A stretch of DNA of 11,466 nt, taken from positions 1 through 11,466 of the forward strand of contig CAZNTU010000182.1 of assembly GCA_964575975.1 (NCBI GenBank), read 5' to 3'. A program made the position numbers and the translations under genes. The stretch's first letter is position 1. Every line of letters begins with the position of its first letter. Positions 6,329 through 11,466 of this stretch are shown piece by piece. Under the pieces are notes generated by a model. The model was not told where the DNA came from. It saw only the letters and a program-made list of their open reading frames with translations, and did not search any database. The DNA comes from G963674505 sp964575975. GTDB lineage: Bacteria; Desulfobacterota; Desulfobacteria; Desulfobacterales; SKZT01.

Positions 6329-7243
6329 ATGGAGAAGAAAATAAGCGTGTTGATGGTGGACGACGAAGAGCAGTTCAGGGAGACGACCGCCAAGATTTTG
6401 GGCAGGAAAGGCTTCGAGGTCAGCATGGCCGGAACCGGCCAGGAGGCGGTCGAGATGATGAAGAAAAAGTTTCGGGACGTCGTCGTTTTGGACATGAAGA
6501 TGCCGGGCATGAACGGCGAGGAGGCCTTGGCCGCCATAAGGAAAATCCACCCGAACGCCCAGGTAATCATGCTCACGGGCCACGGAGGAGTGGAATCCGC
6601 CAAGGCGTCCTTGAAGCTGGGAGCTTTCGACTACCTGAACAAGCCCTGCGACATCGATCTTCTGGCGCTCAAAATCAAGGACGCCGCCCAAATGCCGCGC
6701 AAAGAGGAGTTCGGGAAGGAAAGAAGAATTCTGGACATCATGATTCGCATCGACGACTACACCAAAATCCAGGAGGATCAGACGGTCGAGGAGGCGTTCG
6801 AACTTCTGATGCAGTCCTTCAAAGGCCTTGTTTCCACCAGCAGGGTCATGGAGACCGGGCACCGTTCGATTCTGGTCTACAACAGCCGGGGCGAGATCAC
6901 GGGAATTTTGAGCATCCGAGACCTGATGGGCGCGCTGAGGCCCGGCTACCTGACTATGGCGAAGCCGTCGACGGCCGACAGCATGCAGTATTCCTCCATG
7001 TTCTGGAGAGGGCTTTTCAACAGCCAGGCGCAGGCTCTCGCCGACAAAAAGGTCGGGGAAGTAATGTCCGACGCGCCCCCCGTCGTCGACGACAGCGTCA
7101 ATCTCATGGAATTGGCCAACAGGATGTATTCGGAAAACATCCGACGCGCCGTGGTTTCGGAAAAAGGGCGGATCGTCGGCGTCGTGAGGGAGCAGGAAGT
7201 GTTTTTCGAAATGGCGAACGTCATGCTGAAAAAGCAATCCTAA
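6329..7243 (+). CDS. response regulator with receiver and paired CBS domains
   Basis: Cytoplasmic two-domain regulator of 304 residues. Residues 1-120 form an intact REC domain: acidic pair D11-D12 (MVDDEE), phospho-acceptor D55 (VVVLDMKMPG), switch T83 (MLTGHG) and K105 (YLNKP). Residues about 137-203 and 240-300 are a CBS pair (ILVYNSRGEITGILSIRDLM; KVGEVMSDAPPVVDDSVNLM then RAVVSEKGRIVGVV). CBS pairs usually bind adenine nucleotides such as AMP, ATP or SAM. There is no DNA-binding or enzyme domain, so output is probably by protein contact, plausibly with the transporter encoded 46 bases downstream. The ATG start is fixed by AGGAGG at 6315-6320 with an 8-base gap. No terminator separates it from the permease gene, so the two form an operon. 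No cognate intact kinase lies in the window; the only kinase gene is broken. Frame and all key residues are intact. The link to transport is inference from adjacency. Confidence 0.9.
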   Translation: MEKKISVLMVDDEEQFRETTAKILGRKGFEVSMAGTGQEAVEMMKKKFRDVVVLDMKMPGMNGEEALAAIRKIHPNAQVIMLTGHGGVESAKASLKLGAFDYLNKPCDIDLLALKIKDAAQMPRKEEFGKERRILDIMIRIDDYTKIQEDQTVEEAFELLMQSFKGLVSTSRVMETGHRSILVYNSRGEITGILSIRDLMGALRPGYLTMAKPSTADSMQYSSMFWRGLFNSQAQALADKKVGEVMSDAPPVVDDSVNLMELANRMYSENIRRAVVSEKGRIVGVVREQEVFFEMANVMLKKQS

Positions 7244-7289
7244 TACTGAAGTCATAAACAGAACTCGTCTTTGGAAAAGGAGAGAAAAA

Positions 7290-9149
7290 ATGGATAAGGA
7301 ATCAAAGAAGAAAGCATCCGGGTACGACAAATATGTAGACTGGAAATTTTTTTCTATACCGGTCGGCCTTCTGATTTTGTTGCTGATCATCCCCACTCCC
7401 TCCAGCATGCTGGACGTGGGCGTCGAATATTCCATGGGACAGAAGTACGTCATGAACTTTTTCGGAAAGGAATTCTTCGGGAAATCCACCAACGAGTTGT
7501 CTCAGGAAGAGCTGCTCCTGGTCCGAATGACGGAAGCCTATATGATTCAGGGGGCCTACGAGTACGATGCCTTCAAGGAAAACGCCGACGACAAATTTCT
7601 CAAGGCGAACAAACTCAAGGCGTCCAAAAAGATTCTGGAGGAGGCGCAAAAACTTCTCGCCGGAATACCCGCGGAAAAGTTCGAGATGACCGTCAAGGAG
7701 GGATACATATTGCGAACGGAGAAGCTGAAATTCGACGATTTGAAGGAGGACGACAAACCAGCGGCCAAACTGGCCGGGTTCCACGTCCAGGCGGCGGTCG
7801 GCATCATCCTTTTCGTCGTCGGCTGTTTCGTCACGGAAGCGATTCCCCTGCCCATGGTAGGGCTTATCGTCGGACTCGTCTCCCTGGCCACGGGCATCAT
7901 GACCCGCAGCGAACTGGCCGCGTCCTACTGGTCGGATTCCACATGGTTCATCATGGGAAGCCTGATGTTCGCCGCCGCGTTCGTCAAGACCGGCGTGGAC
8001 AAGCGCCTTGCCATGGCCATGTTCGGGAAGCTGAAAAACCTCGACGTCAAGTGGGTCACGCTGGCCCTTCTGTGCGTCGTGGCGCCTCTTTCCATGTTCA
8101 TGTCGGACCATGCCCTGGCGGCCATGTTCCTGCCCATCATCATGATGCTGTACGCGACTTCGACGCAAAACTTCGGCAAAGAGGACCCGGAACTGGGCAA
8201 AATGCTCGCCATCACCCTTTGCATGGCATGCAACCTGGCCGGCTCGCTGGCACCCTCCGGCGCGGCCCGAAACATCATCATGATGAACTATACGGAGCAA
8301 ATGTTCGGCATCAAAATCGGATTCGGCCAATGGTGTCTTTACCAGTTTCCCCTGTTGTTCGTCACTCTTCCCCTGTGCTGGATGGTCATCAATTGGCGTT
8401 TCAAGCCGGTGATCAAGGACCTGTCGCCCGCCATGGCGTACGTGAAGGAGGAAGTGAACAAGGTCGGGGGCGGCAAATGGAGCGGGCAGCAAATCTTGAC
8501 ACTCGCGATTTTCGCCGTAGTCCTTTTCTTGTGGATCACCGACGAAGATCTGATGCCCAGGATTTTCGGGTTTAACATAGGACTGGGCGCGCTCGCGGTC
8601 GGCGGCGCCATCATCTATATGATGGCCGGCGTGACCAACTGGCGCGACTACCAAACCAAGGTCGACTGGGGCGTCGTGTGGCTGTACGCCGGCGCCATTC
8701 ATTTCGGCGCCGTTCTGGTGAAGACCGGCGGAGCGTACTGGATGGCCCGGGCATTGGTGGAATCCGTGGCGTCGCCTTTGGGACTGGGCCAAGGACTCGG
8801 GCTTCTAATGAGCGGCAACATCATCACCGCCATCATCACCCAGTTCATGGCCGACGGCCCCGCGTGCGCGGCCGTCGGTCCCGTCACCCTTTCCATGGCC
8901 GGACTCGTCCATCCGGGCACCAGCATGATTCCGTTCGTGGCCATGGGCACCTCCTACGCGTCGTCCCTCGCCTACTGCCTGATCATCGGCACCCCGCCCA
9001 ACGCCATCGTTTACGCCAGCGGGTACCTGGAACCCAAGGACTACTTCCGCGTCGGATTGATCCTCTGGTTCACCAATCTGGGAATCTCCCTGCTGATGGC
9101 GGCCACCTACTGGCAATTCATGGGATGGCCGGGTTTGAAGCCCTTCTGA
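7290..9149 (+). CDS. SLC13/DASS-family sodium-coupled anion symporter
   Basis: Integral inner-membrane permease, 619 residues. The family imports dicarboxylates, sulfate or related anions with sodium. After a short cytoplasmic tail, helix 1 (residues 20-36, PVGLLILLLIIPTP) is followed by a hydrophilic extracytoplasmic insert at about 40-160, longer than in typical members of roughly 450-500 residues. The two inverted-repeat halves follow. Half one has the hairpin motif FMSDHALAAMFLP (271-282) and APSGAARN (321-328); half two has FMADGPACAAVGP (519-531) and IIGTPPNAIVYASGYL (565-580). The SNT substrate/sodium motifs of well-studied members are SDH (272-274) and ADG (521-523) here, so the substrate may differ. 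The ATG start has AAGGAG at 7277-7282 with a 7-base gap. It is the second gene of the operon with the REC-CBS regulator, and a strong terminator follows. The family call is firm; the substrate is unknown. Confidence 0.93.
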   Translation: MDKESKKKASGYDKYVDWKFFSIPVGLLILLLIIPTPSSMLDVGVEYSMGQKYVMNFFGKEFFGKSTNELSQEELLLVRMTEAYMIQGAYEYDAFKENADDKFLKANKLKASKKILEEAQKLLAGIPAEKFEMTVKEGYILRTEKLKFDDLKEDDKPAAKLAGFHVQAAVGIILFVVGCFVTEAIPLPMVGLIVGLVSLATGIMTRSELAASYWSDSTWFIMGSLMFAAAFVKTGVDKRLAMAMFGKLKNLDVKWVTLALLCVVAPLSMFMSDHALAAMFLPIIMMLYATSTQNFGKEDPELGKMLAITLCMACNLAGSLAPSGAARNIIMMNYTEQMFGIKIGFGQWCLYQFPLLFVTLPLCWMVINWRFKPVIKDLSPAMAYVKEEVNKVGGGKWSGQQILTLAIFAVVLFLWITDEDLMPRIFGFNIGLGALAVGGAIIYMMAGVTNWRDYQTKVDWGVVWLYAGAIHFGAVLVKTGGAYWMARALVESVASPLGLGQGLGLLMSGNIITAIITQFMADGPACAAVGPVTLSMAGLVHPGTSMIPFVAMGTSYASSLAYCLIIGTPPNAIVYASGYLEPKDYFRVGLILWFTNLGISLLMAATYWQFMGWPGLKPF

Positions 9150-9187
9150 TTTCGTCGGAATCCTCCCGAAGGCTCTGACGAAAACAG

Positions 9188-9241
9188 GACGAATTGAAAA
9201 ACGCTCGGAGTTCCGCTTATTCGGGGAACTCCGATTTTTTT
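9188..9241 (+). terminator. bidirectional terminator between convergent genes, copy 1 of a repeated cassette
   Basis: CGGAGTTCC (9206-9214) pairs perfectly with GGAACTCCG (9225-9233), with a flanking T-A pair and a 10-base loop, followed by seven T's (9235-9241). Five A's just before the stem serve as the T-run for leftward transcripts. It therefore ends both the permease operon and the opposing outer-membrane gene. The 54-base block including upstream GACGAATTGAAAA recurs at 10482-10536. Confidence 0.88.
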
Positions 9242-9299
9242 CAAGGCCCCGATCTCTCCCCTACCGAAAAAGCGTTCTCCCGCTATCGTCGCGGGTATT

Positions 9300-9881
9300 C
9301 TATCGGAAGTAAACGCGCAGGCCGATGTTGATTCCGACATCGTGATAGTCCAGCTCCCTGTCGTTCACGTAGATCTCGTCCGCGGCCAACTTGAGGAAAA
9401 TGTTGGTATCGACGGCGACATAGTCCCGCAGAAACCATTTGACCCCCAGCCGCCCGGTGGCGAACAGAGAGGCCTCGTCGTCGTCGAAGTCCACTTCGGT
9501 AAACTGGATGCCCCCGTTGAGTCCCGCATAGGCGACGAGTTCCGGATACAGCGGAAAGTGCTGCTCCAGAAAAGCCCCCAGGGCGTAGCTCTGGACGTCC
9601 CCGTCCAGGACCCTGGAATAATTGGCAAAACCGCCGACTTCCAGCAGATCCCGGATGAAATAGCCGTAGGAAGCCGAAATATCGGCGTCAACCCCGCCGG
9701 CGGGCCCCTCCAGATCGATGTTTCCCGAAAGGCCCAACTCCTTCACGCCCTCCTGGAGCAACGGATTCACCCTTCGGGGGAACGTCGATTCCCCGTCCAA
9801 CACCTCTCGATCCTGGGCCATTGCGCTTGCGCAGGGCATCAGCAACAAGGCCAACGCCAAGAGACGGACAGCTTTCTTCAT
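9300..9881 (-). CDS. small outer-membrane beta-barrel protein
   Basis: Secreted protein of 193 residues from the ATG at 9881. A classical signal peptide (MKKAVRLLALALLLMPCASA, then MAQ) has its likely cleavage at AMA or MAQ, around residues 22-23. The mature chain alternates amphipathic strands (GYFIRDLLEVGGFANYSRVL, YALGAFLEQHFPLYPELVAY, LFATGRLGVKWFLRDYVAVD) and ends GINIGLRVYFR, a barrel-type C-terminus with Phe next to last. Size and strand pattern fit an 8-stranded OmpA/OprF-like or lipid-related barrel; no specific function can be given. ATG 9881 has AAGGAG (complement of 9889-9894) with a 7-base gap. A second start 24 bases upstream, an in-frame GTG at 9905, has an equally good site, which would add VRTKRRKT before the signal peptide. 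The frame is also open up to 9974. The gene converges on the permease and shares its terminator. Confidence 0.82.
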   Translation of the reverse strand: MKKAVRLLALALLLMPCASAMAQDREVLDGESTFPRRVNPLLQEGVKELGLSGNIDLEGPAGGVDADISASYGYFIRDLLEVGGFANYSRVLDGDVQSYALGAFLEQHFPLYPELVAYAGLNGGIQFTEVDFDDDEASLFATGRLGVKWFLRDYVAVDTNIFLKLAADEIYVNDRELDYHDVGINIGLRVYFR

Positions 9882-9929
9882 GGTTTTTCTCCTTTTCGTT
9901 CTCACGGTTTTTCTCCTTCTCGTGTTTTT
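9882..9929 (-). promoter_or_regulatory. tandem duplicated ribosome binding site/start module
   Basis: Two near-identical copies, 24 bases apart, of an AAGGAG-plus-A-run module precede the barrel gene on the minus strand. One (complement of 9889-9894) is seven bases before ATG 9881; the other (complement of 9913-9918) is seven bases before GTG 9905. The first 18 bases of each unit differ at one position. The spacing is a multiple of three, so both starts feed the same frame. The ATG start gives the normal signal peptide and is preferred. Confidence 0.6.
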
Positions 9930-10481
9930 TTCTTCTCGCGAGTCCAAAGGTGCAAGCGAGAAAGGGGCGAACAACGGCTCCCCGAGTTCTTGATCCCGAT
10001 CTCAAACCCTGCCGCGCGATTCGCTCCGCAGAGGGGGCGAAAATTTGAAACAATGTCTTCGCGTCCCTTTTAGAGCTTGGCCGAAGTCCATCAGGAAACA
10101 AGAGGTTAGGGTTGGTCGAGATCCATAAGAAAACATGAGATTCGGGCAGGAAGAAATAATCGGAATTGGTCGATGGCCATCAGGAATCGAGAGATGGGCG
10201 GAAAAATTTCGACTGGTCCAATGCCAACCGAATCGCCTTTCCGAGCGTGGCACGGTAAAAGGCTCTTTCCTCGTATATCTTATTCTTCTCTTCGGTTCCC
10301 GATTTTAAAAGGTATCATAGTTTTGAAAGGGAAGATAACACAAGTGGGTCGATACTGTAGTTGAAGAGGGGGAAAGACGGTATTCGTCCCCTAAAGCGAA
10401 GATCGCCGGCAGATCGGGCAAATCTGCTGTCGATTTGGAATGCCCTGCGCCGGTCGCAAACGACCCGACGGATGAAATCAA
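9930..10481. other. spacer upstream of the barrel gene, no gene seen
   Basis: Between the barrel gene's leader and the second terminator copy I find no supported gene; open frames on both strands lack starts with binding sites. It contains the 35-base repeat units (10077-10200). Further right, at 10404-10453, GCAGAT pairs with ATCTGC (10409-10414 with 10422-10427), and the loop bases GGGCA (10416-10420) match TGCCC (10441-10445), a possible pseudoknot. I could not pick out a convincing promoter for the barrel gene. Confidence 0.4.
10077..10200. repeat. three degenerate 35-base repeat units
   Basis: Units start at 10077, 10112 and 10166, each 35 bases. The shared pattern is TTGGYCGA, two variable bases, CCATMAGRAA, then ANRAGAG/TGAG and a G-rich end. 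Units 1 and 2 are directly adjacent; units 2 and 3 are separated by 19 unrelated bases. A decayed fourth start (CTGGTCCAATGCC) is at 10213. The 35-base period is not a multiple of three, so this is not a protein repeat, and variation within units rules out an active CRISPR array. Function unknown. Confidence 0.6.
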
Positions 10482-10536
10482 GACGAATTGAAAACGCTCG
10501 GAGTTCCGCTTGTTTCGGGAATTCCGAGCGATTTTT
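10482..10536 (-). terminator. bidirectional terminator, copy 2 of the repeated cassette
   Basis: CGCTCGGAGTTCC (10495-10507) pairs with GGAATTCCGAGCG (10518-10530) over 13 bp with one G-T wobble and a 10-base loop. Four A's before the stem give the T-run for leftward transcripts, and five T's follow it for rightward ones. The TAA of the lysozyme-inhibitor-like gene (10535-10537) overlaps its edge, so it terminates that gene. It shares the sequence GACGAATTGAAAA, the stem and most of the loop with the copy at 9188-9241. Confidence 0.85.
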
Positions 10537-11029
10537 ATTGGGAGGAGCCCGCCGTCGGGACGGACACACTGCCCAGTGGTTCCGTTACGACCGTCTCGAG
10601 ACGAAAGATCCCGGTCTCGTTGCGGCGCGCGGCGCTGCGCATGAGGTAAACCCGGACCTTGTAGTCGCCGCTCTCGGGCAGGATGCCCTCGTAACGATTT
10701 TGGCCGATGGAGCCTTTGAACAGGGCTGCCTCGTCTTCGCCCGGCGCCAGGATGTCGAAGTAGTTCGAGGCGTTGTCGGTGGTGATGCCGACGTTCATGT
10801 ACTGCCCTTTTCTGGCGTTCACTACGTAGTCTGCGGTTTCGTAGCCGGTGATCGAGTTCTCCACGACGGCGCCGTTCGCCCCGTTTTCGAAACAAATTCT
10901 CTCCGTGCGAGTGTGGCTTTCCGCGACCGCAGACGGAGCGCTACAAAGGACAAGCGCCACAAAGACAGACGATGGGCGAAACATTTTCACGAAAATAGTT
11001 GTCAATCTGTCTGAAAACAAATTTGGCAT
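10535..11029 (-). CDS. secreted protein related to g-type lysozyme inhibitor (PliG-like)
   Basis: Periplasmic protein of 164 residues. The N-terminus (MPNLFSDRLTTIFVKMFRPS, then SVFVALVLCSAPSAVA) is a signal peptide with a long n-region, and cleavage is likely after AVA (residue 36). The mature part is a small beta-sandwich: RICFENGANGAVVENSITGY, YVVNARKGQYMNVGITTDNA, SNYFDILAPGED (88-99), NRYEGILPESGDY and the signature YKVRVYLMRSAARRNE (123-138). That last pattern is what I know from proteins annotated as inhibitors of g-type lysozyme, which protect Gram-negative cell walls from host or competitor lysozyme. The C-terminus is a short Ser/Gly tail. The ATG at 11029 has AGGAGG (complement of 11036-11041) with a 6-base gap. 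The frame is open to 11284 but that stretch reads as noise. Inhibitor activity itself is inferred from family resemblance. Confidence 0.8.
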   Translation of the reverse strand: MPNLFSDRLTTIFVKMFRPSSVFVALVLCSAPSAVAESHTRTERICFENGANGAVVENSITGYETADYVVNARKGQYMNVGITTDNASNYFDILAPGEDEAALFKGSIGQNRYEGILPESGDYKVRVYLMRSAARRNETGIFRLETVVTEPLGSVSVPTAGSSQ

Positions 11030-11102
11030 TTGCACCCTCCTTATTGTGGCTCGTATTGATTCAAAGCATTGCGACCCGTGCCGACGACGGCCGGCGCATA
11101 GT

Positions 11103-11138
11103 CGTCCGACGTGTCTGACCAGCCGGACAGGTCGGACG
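11103..11138 (-). promoter_or_regulatory. hairpin in the leader of the lysozyme-inhibitor-like gene
   Basis: CGTCCGAC (11103-11110) pairs with GTCGGACG (11131-11138). Inside it, TGTC pairs with GACA across a single G-G mismatch, closing a 10-base loop. It lies about 60 bases upstream of the ribosome binding site and lacks a T-run, so it is not a terminator. It could stabilise the mRNA or be a repressor site. Confidence 0.4.
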
Positions 11139-11304
11139 GAGAACCTGACAAAAGCACCGGGGCAAGTTGCCGAAGTTCGTCGAAAAACCGTTTGCCGCAA
11201 GCTATGGAGGGCGCTCGTATCGGAACGGGATACGATATTCCGTCTCGTTTTTAGATTCGGCCGAAGTCGAAACCGAACGCTCAATTTTTAACGTGATTGC
11301 GTAT

Positions 11305-11334
11305 ATATTTGCCTTACAATTCGAAAACTGTCAA
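11305..11334 (-). promoter_or_regulatory. possible sigma-70 promoter for the leftward gene
   Basis: On the minus strand a perfect TTGACA (complement of 11329-11334) is followed after 18 bases by AAATAT, with TATATA overlapping three bases further on. The -10 match is poor at good spacing and better only at 21 bases. The leader would be about 270 bases and would include the hairpin at 11103-11138. Confidence 0.3.
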
Positions 11335-11370
11335 GCCTCGTTCCGTGGAAGTCCAAGGCTAATTCGTTCA

Positions 11371-11466
11371 ATGCAATCTATCCAGCAATATCAGCAGGTT
11401 ATCGAATTTTCTGGCAAACCGCCCGATTTTGGTGTATTCTGTCGCCGGACAATAGGATACGAGGTG
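11371..11466 (+). CDS. possible gene start running off the right edge
   Basis: From ATG 11371 the frame stays open for 32 codons to the window end (MQSIQQYQQVIEFSGKPPDF, then GVFCRRTIGYEV). The composition is protein-like. A stop precedes it in frame, and the only binding-site-like sequence (AAGG) is about 13 bases upstream, which is poor. No family is recognised from so short a piece. The alternative is that this is the upstream region of a gene starting just beyond the edge, with the terminal GAGGTG as part of its ribosome binding site. Confidence 0.3.
   Translation, partial: MQSIQQYQQVIEFSGKPPDFGVFCRRTIGYEV

Larger units (their letters stand above)
11030..11370. other. 341-base spacer upstream of the leftward gene
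   Basis: No gene is supported. It holds the ribosome binding site of the lysozyme-inhibitor-like gene (11036-11041), the hairpin at 11103-11138 and the candidate promoter at 11305-11334. If the frame starting at 11371 is real, this is a divergent intergenic region and would also contain that gene's promoter, which I could not identify. Confidence 0.4.

Noticed and set aside
6278..7492. 404-codon minus-strand frame spanning the REC-CBS gene
   Set aside because: Antisense shadow; the plus strand encodes an intact REC-CBS protein with all key residues, and the minus frame crosses into a second real gene.
7302..8792. 496-codon open frame on the minus strand opposite the permease
   Set aside because: It is the antisense shadow of a GC-rich membrane-protein gene: its product is rich in His, Gly, Asp and Arg, has no domain, and the plus-strand frame is a clear SLC13 protein with a ribosome binding site.
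9342..10073. 243-codon plus-strand frame opposite the barrel gene
   Set aside because: The minus strand has a signal peptide, barrel-type strands and a ribosome binding site; the plus frame is its shadow.
10077..10225. Possible CRISPR array
   Set aside because: Unit starts are 35, 54 and 47 bases apart, the units diverge throughout, and there are no uniform spacers or cas genes.
11030..11284. 85-residue N-terminal extension of the lysozyme-inhibitor-like protein
   Set aside because: It is Arg-rich noise lying before a strong AGGAGG and ATG followed by a signal peptide.

Overview
The window looks like bacterial chromosome from a Gram-negative anaerobe, most plausibly a Desulfobacterota (deltaproteobacterial) relative. 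This placement is inference. It rests on a signal-peptide-bearing outer-membrane-barrel protein and a periplasmic lysozyme-inhibitor homologue, a near-perfect sigma-54 promoter, a multi-PAS hybrid histidine kinase, and a response regulator with CBS domains next to an SLC13/DASS transporter, an arrangement I associate with sulfate reducers. Gene density is low: several spacers exceed 350 bases, and two sizeable genes are clearly broken.

Layout. Bases 1-702 are the C-terminal part of a tyrosine recombinase with a stop and a frameshift. It ends 57 bases before a 25-base copy of the 3' end of a tmRNA or tRNA gene ending in CCA (760-784). This is the signature of an integrated element's end: the element lies to the left and the original chromosome resumes to the right. 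Then come an unrecognised 233-codon gene (1142-1843), a 680-base spacer, and a decayed hybrid sensor kinase (2527-4735: several PAS domains, HisKA_3, HATPase, REC) carrying at least six lesions. A lone KH-domain RNA-binding gene (khpA, 5015-5245) follows, away from its usual rpsP-rimM setting.

Bases 5246-6328 hold no convincing gene but do hold a sigma-54 promoter (5699-5713) and several hairpins, including two mutually exclusive ones just upstream of the next operon. That operon is intact: a REC-CBS response regulator (6329-7243) and a DASS-family permease with a large extracytoplasmic insert (7290-9149). It is the best candidate here for a coherent functional unit, a signal- or nucleotide-sensing regulator paired with an anion/carboxylate transporter behind a structured leader.

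The right part reads leftward: a small outer-membrane beta-barrel protein (9300-9881) and a secreted protein related to g-type lysozyme inhibitors (10535-11029). Each ends at a copy of the same ~54-base repeat, which forms a bidirectional terminator (9188-9241 and 10482-10536). Between them are three ~35-base degenerate repeat units (10077-10200). An unclosed reading frame runs off the right edge (11371-11466).

Nothing seen is a defence island or a demonstrably new system. The most interesting items are the REC-CBS/DASS operon with its alternative-hairpin leader, the orphan sigma-54 promoter, the repeated terminator cassette, and the decayed integration end.
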